A stretch of DNA of 64,000 nt from Globodera rostochiensis (lineage: Eukaryota > Nematoda > Chromadorea > Rhabditida > Heteroderidae), in NCBI GenBank assembly GCA_018350325.1, contig JAEVLN010000002.1:3002295-3066294 (forward strand), given 5' to 3'. Shown one piece after another: positions 40,201 through 51,743 of the stretch. A program made the translations under genes and the position numbers. Positions within the stretch are counted from its first letter, which is position 1, and each line of letters starts with the position of its first letter. The notes beneath the pieces were generated by a model that was not told where the DNA came from, ran no database searches, and worked only from the letters and a program-made list of their open reading frames with translations.

Positions 40201-43200
40201 AGAGCCCGGACTTGAGCTTCGAACGAGATCTCGAAAGATTTAGCCGAGAATCTCGTCTCGAGATATCGTCTCGTTCCGGGCGCTAATTAAGACCATCTGA
40301 AATATCTGATCAAAAATCGTTAAGTAAATTGCCCCCCCCCTTTTTGACCATCGTTTGGAATCAGCGGCTGAACGACGTTGCCAATGCCATTGCTCAACGC
40401 GCCATTGTGGCGCCATTTGTACAGGAGACGCGAAGTGCCAAAACCTGTGAATTTTTTTGTTTGTGTAAAATGTTGCGAAAATTTAAAGCATTTTTATTTA
40501 TTTATTTTTCATCCACCGGATAGCTTCAGAATCCAATGGCTGTCGATCAAACATCGTGTCGAAGTCAACGCGCCGTGGTAGCCGATGCTGGACGAGTGCA
40601 GAAAGTCGAGGCCCTAAAAGTGCCCACTTTTAATTTTGTTCAAAAATTAAAAATATTAGAAAAGCGCCTTAATGATGTCTCTGACGAAGGCGCTTTTGAA
40701 ATTGTTGTCCAAAATGTCCCTCCGGGGCAAATACCCGCCGCCCGTGCCGCGCTGTTGCTGCTGCTGCGCTCGGTGGTTGCTGGTGATTGAGACCACACTT
40801 GCGCGGACGTCCTCCGCCCCTCCGGGGTCATTTCGCCTTAATCAGCACACAAATATAGACGCGGGTGGATCAGTGTGATTGATCCATTTAGACACGAATC
40901 AATGCTCTATTAATAAGTATTTGGGCCAAGGAAAGCGCCCCCCCCTTTTTGTCAGCCTTTTAAAAATTGTATCGATTTTAACGAAATTGGCTTTTCTCTT
41001 CAATGCTTCGTCAGAATTTGAAATTTGGCCAACTTATGGGCCCAATTGGCTTCTTCTCTTCAATGTTTCGTCAGAATTTGAATTTGGCCAACTTTATGGG
41101 GCAGTTGATGAACAGCAAATCGGCCAATGTTCCCCGGAAGCAATGTCGCCAGATGACCCAAAGCTCCGTCGGCTTCTCCACGCATAAGCCAATGAAAGCG
41201 TTGATGTTGTCATGCACGGCCTGCTTCATCTGAAAGCAAAAATAAATAATTATGTTAAACACTAAACCGGGCATTCATAAATATTAATGATGCTTGAGAC
41301 CTAAAATTTGTCGAGACTCAAGACCAATGATTGACCCCCGAGACAAAACCGGTAGTCCCGGCCCGGGATTTCAAGAAAACCGAGACTCGAGACCGAGACT
41401 CTCGAGCATCACTTCCCCCATTCCCCGGAGGGTTTGATAGTTTAAAAATTGGTATAAATTCCTCAAATTGACCTGAAAGAGTAATTGCGTGTCCTTTTTG
41501 TCGAATGACAATTTCTCGCGCAGCCGGAAGCTTTCGATGATGACAAAGCTAAAAAATGTGACTTTTTGTCGTCCGTTTTTCGACTTTTTAAATTTGTTTT
41601 TTCCGTTCCTTAGCATATTTATTTTAATTGTTTCTCTCTTTTGCCCAATTTATTATTTTTATTATTAATTTTGACCTCTGTTCAATGGTCGCAATTTTGC
41701 GAGTGTAAATCTCTTCAGAGAATTCGTCCATTTGCTGTTCCTTCTCCCGCCTCGCCATGTGTTGTTGGAAGCTGTGGATTGAAATGTTCTGAAAATGCCA
41801 ATTAAAAAATGCCAAAAAAGGAATGGCATAAGCCATTTGAAATGCCAAAAAAAGAATGGCACAATGCCAAAGGCCACCCACTGACCGATGAGCCGCCGTA
41901 GTCCATGTCCAGAAAGGCAATTTGTTGTTCCGGCACGTAATAGGGCATTTGCGTGGTTTCGCCACGTTTCCTTAATTAGTTTTATATTATACATATTTAA
42001 ATTTTAATTATTTTAAAGTTTCACAAAACGGACACTTTTCGAAAGCACAAGAAAATGATGAAAGCCAAGCAAATTGCAACCATTACTCCAACCGCGACAA
42101 TTATTGTTCTAATAAATATTGAAAATTAAACATTTTATAAATGCATTTTATTTTCTTCAAAACCCCCGCTGGTCACAAAGTTCGCCTTGAAAACCGCAAA
42201 TTGGCACATCCGGTGGAAGTCGGAAGGCAAACAAAATGCTGGCACTCTGAAGGCGTAAAATGCAAAAAGAATTAAATTTAAATTTAAATTTTGAATAATT
42301 TGCCCAATTCTTTAAAATCTTTCGACCAGTGTTGGGGCGCAGTTGGCGGCCTTCGTCCCGGTTGAGCAGCTCAACGAAATATTCGCAAATTCGACGAGTC
42401 CCCGTCGCGGCTGATCAGTCGCAGTCGCATTGGATTGGACCAAATAGACGCGGAAAGGGGCGACCCGGTTGAATTTGTTGTCCATGCTGATCAGACCAAA
42501 GGGACCTTCGGGGGAACGACCGACACTGATTCGTATTATTGAGTAAAAAGGTGATCAAATGGCATTTAGACAGATCAGATAGACGCAGTGATCTGATCAG
42601 TTAGACAGATCAGACAGACCCAGTGATCTGATCAGTTAGACAGATCAGACAAACCCAGTGATCTGATCAGTTAGACAAATCAGACAGACCCAGAGATCTG
42701 ATCAGTTAGACAGATCAGACACACCCAGTGATTTGATCAGAACATTTATTTGGAAGTGAACATAATTATATAAATATTTCTTCTATTTTTGCCCCTTTTT
42801 ACCCCGAATTGACTCTGTTCGAATGGTCGACCGCAGCAAAGTGCCGTTGCGATAGCCGTCGACTGTGCCGGTGGCCTCAAACGCTCGCCACAACAAAAGT
42901 GCGTAAGTCCAAAAGCATTCGTAAAGTTGGACGGAGAGCATCAGAAGGGACTGGAAAAGTGCAAAAATAAATGATACAAACAGAGCGCACAAATCAGTCC
43001 CGTCCCGTCTCAGGACAGTTCCGTCCCGGCGAATTTGAGTGCATCGTACTCTATAATGTTCATATTCGTCGGGACGGAACTGACCGTTTCGAAACAGAGA
43101 GCATAAATATAATAAATTTTAATTAAAACAAATAATTATTTACATTCTTTTATTCTTATTATTAAACTTAAAACTGCAAAAGCTCACTCACTTCCTGTGC

Positions 43201-44901
43201 CGCATTTTCACTTTCATTTGCGTCGGCACCGGTTTGAGTGCCAAATGCACTCACAAGGGCATTTTGGTAAAACTCGTTGACCAGCTTAGCAAAAATAATT
43301 TTTATTTCAAAATTGTAATTCAAATTTCACGAATTATTCACCAAAATTGTGCCGTCAAACAAGTCCAATGTGGGCGAGTCCAATTTGCTAGCATTGGAAA
43401 GCCACGGAAGTGCCAATTGGCTGGGCGAGTAACGCTCAATGCACGCAATTGTCATGTATTCGTTCTAATTTAATCATTTAGAAATGATTCAAATATTATT
43501 CAATAATACAATAATAATAATAATTATAATTAAATAATAAACATTAATTACCGTATCCATCGCCAATTCAATTAGTGCCCGCAAAAAGGGAATGTAATCG
43601 CTTAGCGAATTGCCAAGGATGGCGAGCAAAACTGCAAAAATTGAAAGCATAAAGAAAAAGTGCATTTGAATTAAATTAAAAACAAAAAAATTTAAATAAA
43701 ATATTAGTCAAATTCAACCAAATGGCACAAAAAACAACTTTTTGTTTGTCCCCCAAATTCACCGCGTGCTTTGTCCTTGACGGGCAAAAGCTGTTGCACC
43801 ACCGTCGTCGAGTTCAGCAGCGACCCATTTGTCGGCACGAGCCGTACATCGACCAGCTGAACGCCTTTGTCTACCAGCACTTGGCTAATTGTCTCAGCAA
43901 AACTGTTAGCCTGATCGGTGGCATCGTAGCACTGGGAACAGGTGATCAGCGCGATCTGGTGGTGGAAAACAAAATTCGATTTATTGTAATTCAATTCAAT
44001 TTAAATTTAATTCACTTTTCGCCAATTTGCCATTTGAAGCAAAGCCAAGATGTTGGTGGCCAAATTTTCCGGAGACATTGTGGACATGTCCAAAATGTTG
44101 TCAAACACACTGTCGTCCCAGGTGTCACGCCGAAAATTGCACTGGACAATGTCCATTGAGGAGGTTATTCTGGCAATCGATGACAAATCTGTGGACACAA
44201 AAAACATTTTTTTGAATTTCAGAAAAAGAAGAAGCATTGCTGCCAATTAACACAATTAATTACCATCCGAGCAAATCGGCCCGAAAAAGGCGGAAACATT
44301 TGAGGTAAAAAGCAAATCCATCGCTTGTGAAAAGCCTTGGGCACTGTCAATGCCGACAGGACATTGTGCCGTGGGCATGTCGAAGGATTTGACACTGAAT
44401 TTGTAAAGCATTTTTTCAATTGGGGCGGTTTGAATAGCAAAAGCATAAGAAGAAGCCTCCAAAGTGCCCGGTTGACCTTATCTGATAAACGTCCTGATTG
44501 GTCAGGTTCAGCTCGTGCAAACGTTGATTGGCCATCGTCAGAAGTTGTTCTGCGGCCAGTCCCGGTTGGCCGAGTAAGCCAACGGTGAGAAGCATTGGAG
44601 AGGGTAAATTCTGAATTTTAATTAATTTGATTAAACAAATTGCCCCTTTTTTTAAAGCTTTAAACCTGCTGAACTGTTGGAGATGGCGGCAAAGTTAAAA
44701 GCAAAAAAACAAAAAGAAAATGCGAAAGGAATTGCCGCGGTTTTCTGCAAAAAAAAGGGAGGACAAAAGCAATTGAAATTGAGAAAACAATTTAAAGTTA
44801 TTAAATTTAATTAAAATTCACTTATTGTTGTTGTGGCCGTTGCGCAAATGTTTTTTTCCCTTTTCACGTCGGAATTTTGCTTTGAACTTTTTTGGCCCCA
44901 T
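37288..44901 (-). CDS. Receptor-type guanylate cyclase, 33 exons, about 1172 aa; cyclase active-site Asn/Arg replaced
   Basis: Single-pass sensory receptor (gcy-like). Exons run from 44901-44822 ([13 protein letters not shown]) to 37422-37288 ([10 protein letters not shown]). Order: signal anchor [19 protein letters not shown]-receptor ectodomain (44610-42164; [27 protein letters not shown]); membrane helix [20 protein letters not shown] (42108-42025); kinase-homology domain (41788-39485; [43 protein letters not shown]); dimerisation helix; cyclase domain (39194-37944; [42 protein letters not shown]). Metal aspartates are present, but the usual NTASRM is TLAAKM. Two introns end in ATTTTGG, one with a GC donor. 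The junction 42814/42525 needs a weak GTCAAT donor to stay in frame. Three introns hold minisatellites. Confidence 0.88.
37425..37850. repeat. Minisatellite, about 55-bp G-rich unit, in last intron of guanylate cyclase
   Basis: About seven units of CCCTGGGGGGAGGGAGGGG, then TTGGACACGGACATTAGCAT, then TGGTCATCCAAATTAG, with variants (TACTAGTAGTCACCC). Each unit has four G-runs in a row, a G-quadruplex motif on the plus strand (C-rich in the transcript). Lies entirely between coding bases 37422 and 37944. Confidence 0.9.
38477..38915. repeat. Minisatellite, 38-bp unit, in a cyclase-domain intron
   Basis: About 11 units of CATCTCCCCTCTGGGGACGG, then GACGAAGTACACCCCCAA; variants change GAAG/GGAG and the length of the C run. 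Each unit contains the palindrome CCCCTCTGGGG. It sits in the intron between coding bases 38419 and 38943, which interrupts the catalytic domain just before GDAYMV. Frames read through it on both strands but are not needed for the gene model. Confidence 0.92.
40200..40285. mobile_element. hAT-like MITE in guanylate cyclase intron
   Basis: Starts TAGAGCCCGGACTTGAGC and ends TTCCGGGCGCTA; near-perfect 8-bp flanking repeat (ATTTAGAC / ATTAAGAC). The interior has the GAGATCTCGAAAG and CGAGAATCTCGTCTCGAG palindromes seen in the elements at 4883 and 56344. Confidence 0.7.
41287..41410. mobile_element. Degraded palindromic element in guanylate cyclase intron
   Basis: GATGCTTGAGACC at the left and GACTCTCGAGCATCA at the right form inverted ends around GAGACTCGAGACC-type palindromes. 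Same kind as the element at 50490. Confidence 0.5.
42555..42742. repeat. Minisatellite, 35-bp unit, in guanylate cyclase intron
   Basis: About five units of TTAGACAGATCAGACAGACC, then CAGTGATCTGATCAG. The unit holds the palindrome TGATCTGATCA. It falls in the intron whose donor is hard to place (42814 or 42803) and whose acceptor is at 42526. Confidence 0.88.
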
Positions 44902-46323
44902 CCAAAAAGACAGTGGCGGCGGCGACAACGGCACGGCCGCCCGGCGATGCGCAAAGTTTGGACGGCAAAAACAAATTATTGTCGTCGTGTTGACCGGTGA
45001 TTTGGCAACGGCTTCTTTTGATCAATTAATTAGCTCCAATTCGTTTAATTTAAGCTTCGGATTCAAAGTCAGTCCGAATCTTCTGTTTTAGGCTGTTTTG
45101 GTGTTTAATTGCACTAATGGACCAATTAGTGAGTGTACCACAAATTGGCAACGTGGAGAATTGTTTGCAAAAATTACAAAAAAGAGTGCAAGAATTTGTA
45201 AAGTTGCTATTAAAATAATGCCATTTTGGACTATTCATCGACATTTTTGCGTTTGTCTCGCCGTGGCACACGTTGGTGAATTAAAGACGATTGGTTGGAC
45301 ACGGCACATTAGCCGGTGGTCGGATGGATTAACTCCCCCCCCCCCCTACCGTCGCTTTGTTCATTTCCGATGCAATTGGACTTTTTGTCTTGTCGATGGG
45401 ATGATTACCTATTTAAATGATGGCAATTAGAGAGCAAAACGGAATGGAGACGAGCAACCAACCAACGGCCGATGGACGGGCGGGTGGGTGCCATGGGAAT
45501 CGTTCAGCGCGGGCCGAAGTTACACAACGTAAAGTCTTGGCCAAATGCCGTGGCCATATTGTCATATCGTCGGCGCCGTCCCCTCGGGGGATGGAGTTCT
45601 TAGCCTCAGGCAAAAGCGCTCCTTTTATGCCCTCGATGGCATCAATTACCGACGCATTCAGCGGAAGTTGGCAAGAATGAGGAGGGCGTTTTTCTTTTAT
45701 TGACATGGGCAAAAAACGATACACACAATCAGCAGAAAAAGCCTTTTGCGCTCGAGGGTCGTTGTGATATCCATCCGGAATCCGCGGATCAAGGCCGGAA
45801 AATGCGACACTAAGAAATGACGCACCGACGAGAAAATTGTTCAATTAAAAGAATTTTATTACGAAAATGAGTGTTAAATTTCGCCACTTTTTTGTTTTAG
45901 GAGAGGTACCCGGAACTTTTCAATCTTTCTTTGGGAAACAAGCCGAAGAAATTATGATTTCCAGGTTTTCTCACCCTCCGACCTTCTGACTTTATCACCA
46001 CATTGAACAAATTATGTGTACGTTAAAAATTTGAGCGTAAAAAACCAGAACCAATTTACTCAACATAATCTAGAAAATTTTGGATCTATCCCAGCCTTAA
46101 AAGCTTCAATCTGATTGCAAATCTCAACAATTGAGTCAAAATTTCCCCAGCGGTGCCTATCAACACCGCGGACCCATACTCAACGCATTTTTTAAATTTA
46201 AAAATCAGCCCTGAAGATTAAATCGTACATGACATTTCAAATACATATTTGTTAAATGTAACCATCGATAAATGTCTCAAATCACAATAAAAAAAAGAGA
46301 TGAGATGCACGTCGTTCTGTTCG
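44902..46323. other. Mostly unassigned region with a possible minus-strand exon at 45413-45844
   Basis: Upstream flank of the guanylate cyclase gene and downstream flank of the AMP deaminase fragment. An open minus-strand stretch of about 143 codons (45844-45413) contains FSGLDPRIPDGYHNDPRAQK and SVIDAIEGIKGALLPEAKNS. About 100 bp of it (45668-45768) is repeated at 47834-47932. No start, splice partner or family was found, so it could be a gene end or a repeat. Confidence 0.3.
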
Positions 46324-47446
46324 TTACAGCAGCTGCGACAAGCTGCAGAATTCCCCCGTCAACATTTTATGCCGGAATGCAACTCGCGTATTAGGCACAT
46401 TTGTTCTGAAATTTGAGGTTATGTGTACCATGGTGCGTATCGTGAACGATGTTCGCGGGTGTCCAACAAATGCCCAAAATGTTTTCGTTTGTCAAAATTG
46501 CAAATCCAATCCCTTGTCAAAATAATGTAAACTTTACCGTGCCATATCATTGCCGAGAACGCCCTCCTCCTTGTAGTTCGGACCCAACCAGAGCTGCTTC
46601 ACCCGTTCCTAAACACAATGATGGGAGAGAGTAATTGGATTAAACGGTTTAAATCAGTGCAACCAGACATCGAATCCCGATTGGAGCACACTGTTTCGGG
46701 CCAACTCGCACATGTCGGACCAACTCAGCGACCAGTGCCGACGTGCGATGCTGTACTCCTCCATAAACGGATCCTTAGGTGAAAGGATGGTGTTTTATAT
46801 ATTTGTACGAGACTAGACCCAAAACCCAATAATTGGAGGGTTTTATGTACAAAACCTCAAAGCTTCCGATCTCTAATTTGTACCAGAGAAATGCAATTTT
46901 CATTACCTCCGTCAGATGGAATTGAAGGGGGTCATCTGTCGAGAGCGAGATGTTCATTCCGCGCATCAGGAAATCAGACATAGGGTTTCGTTGGAGCGGG
47001 AGGAAGAGAGAGTCGTTGGACAATGGACTCATTGCCTAAAAATTTGGGTCAAATTTTATTTAATCTATTGCGATTTACTTACGATGCCAATTTGTCCTAA
47101 ATAGAAGAGGTACTGCAGCACGGGCACCTTCCTCAACAAAAGGCCGTGGGCAATGCTTTCCGAGGTCAAATACCTGTAATGAGAAGACGAAGGTCACATC
47201 GTTACGTTATTTAAAATTCATTGAATTCTCAGCTGTCTAAAAAGTGGTTGAATTTCAAGATTTTTGGATAATTTTCTTTAAAAAAACGTTAAAATTACAA
47301 AATATTTACGTTAAATGCCCGACGACATCGCACGACCCTAAATTTTTTCTTGAAAATTCTAAAGAACAACTTACGCCACGCTCAAATGGTTGACGGCGCC
47401 CGCTTCGCCGCAGTGCGGCCTCAGCGCGAATGTGTTCAGCATATTT
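46324..47446 (-). pseudogene. 3' fragment of AMP deaminase (AMPD)
   Basis: Purine nucleotide cycle enzyme, here only the C-terminal third. Minus-strand exons: 47446-47375, 47173-47083, 47035-46907, 46773-46669, 46608-46538, 46405-46324; all GT-AG and in phase. Landmarks: [135 protein letters not shown]. The N-terminal two thirds, with the first zinc-binding histidines, are absent; the next gene's stop is at 47990 and the gap holds no AMPD exon. An ATG at 47442 would give about 180 aa. The coding part is undamaged, so either the 5' exons lie beyond the zinc-finger gene (nested) or this is a partial copy. Confidence 0.8.
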
Positions 47447-47833
47447 CTATGTCTGTGTCGGGAATTTTTGTGGCAGTCAAGAATGAATTATTAAGCGAAT
47501 CCGCAATTGATGAATTTCTATAAAATAGTACAGAAATATAAAATCAAATACCCATTTAATTGGGTTCATATTTCGATGTCTGTATCGGGAATTTTTCTAG
47601 CTGTCAGAATTGAGAATCTGAATTGCAAATTGCTCAATATAATTCCTCACTGCCACAAAAATTCCTAATATAATCATAGTAATCAAATTGGGTGTATAAT
47701 TTCTGAATTCTGTACTATTTTTATAGAAAACTTCCTCAAATATGAAAAAAAATAATATGTGCCATTAATTTTAGAATTTTATTCTATTTTTGTAGAAAAC
47801 CTCTGCAGATTTGCTCAATGCAATTCTTTGCCG

Positions 47834-47932
47834 TTGCCAAGAATGGGAGAATGTTTTTCTTTTATTGACATGGGCAAAAAACGATACACACAATCAGCAG
47901 AAAAAGCCTTTTGCGATCGAGTGGCGTTGTGA
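47834..47932. repeat. About 100-bp dispersed repeat, second copy at 45668-45768
   Basis: Both copies share TTTTTCTTTTATTGACATGG, GCAAAAAACGATACACACAA and TCAGCAGAAAAAGCCTTTTG in the same orientation, 2.16 kb apart, on either side of the AMPD fragment. The copy here lies just beyond the stop of the zinc-finger gene (3' UTR side). Confidence 0.8.
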
Positions 47933-47989
47933 CATTCGAATGGACGGATCGTCCAATGAAATGCAATCAAAGATCGAATCGAAATGTTT

Positions 47990-50882
47990 TTATCGGCCCA
48001 GCAGCTGCAGTTTGGCACTGTGCGCGGATGTGTGCTCGTCCAACTGCGCTTTGCTGAATTTCGCTTTTTAAAAAGTCTTCAAAATTTGTGTTAAAAAAGA
48101 CTTGGCAAAACGTCTATCGCAAATGCGACATTTGGCCAATGTCCGCTCCATTTTATGGCGCCTCCGATGGACAATAAAGCGGCCCATTGAAGCAAATGTT
48201 TGTTTGCATTTATCGCATCGAATTGGCTCCTTTTGACAATGCGTTAACGGTTCATGACGACCTGAAGATGAACAATGAAGGCCAATGCTTCCGGCAACGG
48301 TTCTTCAACTAACCCTTCGGGCGATGTTTACCCATCGGACTTTTTCGTCCACTTCCGCCTATGTTTTCCCTCAGATGCTCCAACATGTGCGAGTTCAGCT
48401 CCACAAAAGTGTCGAAAGTGCGTCCACAGCGGGCACAGTTCATCAGCAATTGGCTTTTCCGATTTTGTGTCGCCTGAAGTGAAGAATCGCCGCCGCCGTC
48501 ATTGTCTCCGAAAGTGCCGTTGCCATTGTCTCCAAAAGGGCCGCCGCCAACGTCTGCCAGACTCCCGACCACGACGTGTAGCAACAGATGCTTGGCATAG
48601 TCTTCACTCGACGACATGATCTGTAGGTTCAGTACTGCAGCGACTTTCCTTTTTATGTGCCCGCCCTCCTCTATACGGACGGACTTCCAGACATTTTTTT
48701 GCCGAAAAAACAATGTTTCCAGGCCAATTCATAATTGGAAAAGCCTATGAAGGGGCCAGCAATTCACGTCACAAACTGTTCCTTACCATTTTGCACGACG
48801 GACATTGCATTGTCGGCACGGTGTCCGGTGTCGAGGGTGTCCCAGCATCAGCAGCAGGTGACGAACAATGCCCTCTGGGTTGCTCTTCAGCTTCAGCAAC
48901 GGAGTCTCCGTCTTTCTCTAGCAGTCCGTCCCCCTGCCCGGCACAATCCTCATTCGCATCGTTTTTGGTGCCTTCCCTGTCGCTCGGAAGTGCCGCCAGA
49001 TGGTACCTCCCGTGCATTTGCAGCTGAACCTCACCACGGACCAACTGCCGGCAAACCACACAATGGACCTCCTCGTTCACCGGGTTGCGATGTGCCAACG
49101 AATGGTTGACAAACGAAGCCAAACTGTCCAACGGACGACGGCACACCCCACAACGGTCGCCGTGTGGCACTTTGCAATGTTCAAAGAGTCGATGTTGGTC
49201 GAGAGAGAGCTCGTCAGGGCACTGGACATCGCAGACCACACATTTCAGGCCCTTGTTCTGCAGTTGGGGGACGCGAAGTTAGTACCGGAATATTTTTTCT
49301 GATCCGAAATTGCCTTAATTAATCAAAATCAAAATAAGTGGTAATTTCCGCGTTTTAAATGGCTTTTTGTTTTCCCAACCAACTTGCGGCGGCACCGTTG
49401 ATGAAGCGAATTGCACAAATTTTGGGCTTTTTGACGCTGTGCCGCCGTTGGACGACTCCTTTTTCATTTCCGCCCCTCGGGGGCTGTTTGTCTGTTGGTG
49501 CTGGCGTTTGGAATGCCGTCGATGTCCGTCGATTGCGTGAACTTGGCCAATGTGCAGTTCGAATGCGACACGACTCTCAAAGGGCACTTCGCACGCCAAG
49601 CAATGGAATTTTTGCTCTTTGACGCTGTGGCGAGTCAGCAAATGGTCCTTCAAAAAGGGCTAACAATTTAAGCAACGAATTCTTCTTGCATTTACTCTCA
49701 CCGCCAAATCGTCCCTTTCGGCAAAAAGCTCAAGGCAAATTGCGCATCGGTAAATGATGTGTGAATGGCATTGTACCAAATGTTCTCGGATATCGTTGGC
49801 CCTGTCGAACTGCTTGACATGACACTTCTGGCAGTGCCAATTGGTTCGACTGTCGAGCAAATGATCTGCCAAATGCATGTTGAACTCCTTGAAAATGTGT
49901 GGAAAGGCGTGCAGGATTGAAAGGAATCAAAAGACCACTCGGTTGGTGACCAAATGCCTTCCGCAAATGTGGCACTGACACTTTGCCAACAATGAGGGCG
50001 TTGGGCCGTCGCAGTGCTGGAGATGAACTGTCCGCATGTGTTCTGTCCGTTAAAATCATTTACTAATTGAATGACTAAAGCCAAAGAAACCAGAAAAAGC
50101 TTCCAAAATTGGTCCAATTTGTGCCAATTCCTTTTGCAACTCACTGATAAATTGCTCAAAAGTGCCCAATTGGCTGCTGCACTGCTGGCACTCGAAGGCG
50201 TTCGGGCTGCTTCCCATAAAAGGGCCAAATTCGAGCGATTTGCCGTTGCTTTGCTCGTCGCTTGGTGATCGGCGTATGTCATCGCTCGGCTTTTCCTCGA
50301 CTTGGTCCGATCTTAAGACACCAAACACTAAGGATAAGGCAATTCTCGACCCCCGGGGCACCCTGGACGACACGACGCAACGGACAGCGGCTGCTCCACC
50401 GATTCTTCGGCGGCGCTTTGCTCCGACAACTCAACGTCACATTGCACTTCATTCCAGTAGCTTTCAGCTGAAATGACAGTATTGCTTAGTAGGGATGCTC
50501 GGAACTGAAATTTACCGAGACTCGAGACCGGGAAATGACCCCGAGACTCGAGACCCAAAAAAACCGAGAAATTTCTTGACTCGAGAACCGAGACCGAAAC
50601 TCTCGAGCATCCCTAGTGCTTAGGTAGTTTTGAGCGAGTCTAAAGCGAAAAATCCAAACGGGAAAAAAAATACTCTGTCAAGCGAGAGAAACTCTGAGAC
50701 CCAAAACGAATCGTCCCCCCCCCACCCCCGGGGCATTTGTTTAAGTGAAACGACCCAACCCACCCACACCCATCCGTCTACAAACTTTTGACGGCAGCAG
50801 AATCGTCAGCAGTCAATTTTTCTGTCGGAGAACCATCGCCACAATTGTTGCCGTTGCCGGTGTTGTCGCCGTTAGCGCTCAT
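47990..50882 (-). CDS. Multi-C2H2 zinc-finger protein, 635 aa
   Basis: Minus-strand exons: 50882-50786, 50467-50374, 50311-50145, 50042-49939, 49887-49702, 49659-49384, 49257-48787, 48620-48332, 48261-48102, 48053-47990; total 1908 nt, in phase. The N-terminus is Asn/Gly-rich. Fingers: FECQQCSSQLGTFEQFI to KHMRTVH; CHICGRHL to EFNMHLADH; WHCQKCHVKQFDRANDIREH; YRCAICLELFAERDDLA to DHLLTRH; FHCLACEVPFESRVAFELHI; KCVVCDVQCPDELSLDQHRL; RCGVCRRPLDSLASFVNHSL; HCVVCRQLVRGEVQLQMHG; NCARCGRTFDTFVELNSHML; RCDKCKQTFASMGRFIVHRR RH; CRICDRRFANKAQLDEHTSA. About 11 fingers, with acidic/Ser linkers between 48790 and 48960. A DNA-binding role is likely; no named orthologue recognised. Confidence 0.85.
50490..50615. 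mobile_element. hAT-like MITE in first intron of zinc-finger gene
   Basis: Ends TAGGGATGCTCG / CGAGCATCCCTA are inverted repeats; flanking 8-mers TTGCTTAG and GTGCTTAG differ by one base. Interior of GAGACTCGAGACC repeats. TAGGG also fits the hAT YARNG terminus. Confidence 0.75.
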
Positions 50883-50934
50883 TACAAATTCAAATTGAAG
50901 CTATTAATGATTGATGCTTTGACAGATTAAGGGA

Positions 50935-51345
50935 GGGGGGGGGGGAATGATTGCATTTTGGAGATGTTTTTTGGGCATTCGATACTTAATGGAAATGCCG
51001 AGGAGCCCTAACCTTGCCTTGGCCATCACCATTATCATCTTTCAACAACAACAACGACGACGAGGAGGACGAGGAGGAGGAGGACGCGGCGGACCTCTCG
51101 CCCTGTCCCTTCCCCTGCGGGTCCCATGTGAGGGGGGGGGGGGGGGAGTGCTATTCCCTTCCCACACCCCCCCCCCCCCCCCCACGCATATTCTCTCCGT
51201 CCGTGCGACGCCCATCGGCGGGGACGGACGGACCATTTCCCTGGGGGGGAAAGTGCCGAGTGGGGGCCCCAGGGCAGCAGATCTCTCCCGGCCCCGGGCC
51301 CCCGGGGATTTGGGGCCGTGTGCCCTCATCGGATGAATGTGTAAT
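50935..51345. other. GC-rich low-complexity region upstream of the zinc-finger gene
   Basis: Poly-G and poly-C tracts, GAGGACGAGGAGGAGGAGGA and CCCGGCCCCGGGCCCCCGGGG. Several frames stay open only because of composition. Probably promoter/5' flank of the zinc-finger gene starting at 50882; no gene supported. Confidence 0.5.
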
Positions 51346-51743
51346 GGCCGGCCAATGATAGTTCAAGTGAAAAGAAATGGAAATTTGGGGGAATGTCAAC
51401 GGAATTTATTCGCAAAATCGAAGCCATCCCAATGCATATTCATTCATTCGTATTTCGCAATAATAATGACGAATTCGCCGGACTATCCGAACAATTCCAA
51501 TCCAATTAATTGACTAACAAAACGGCATCGTTGGCCAAATGCTGATAGTGATCACTGATCAGATTGCCTAAGGGGCGCCCCATTCTCCCATTTTTAAATA
51601 TTTGACTAAAAGTTTGTTTGCATTCTCTCATAATTTTTTAAAATGGTGTAAATTAATTTTATTTAAGTCAATCACAAAAATGCGATCAGACGACAAAAAT
51701 TGTGAGTTACAATTTTAGCATAGACGAAATGAATTGAACGCAT

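Noticed and set aside
45098..45430. 110-codon plus-strand frame
   Set aside because: No start context, splice partners or recognisable domain; likely chance in a Cys/Trp-rich composition.
50947..51399. Overlapping frames rich in Gly/Pro/Arg
   Set aside because: Come from poly-G/poly-C and GAGGAC composition; no splice sites or family features.
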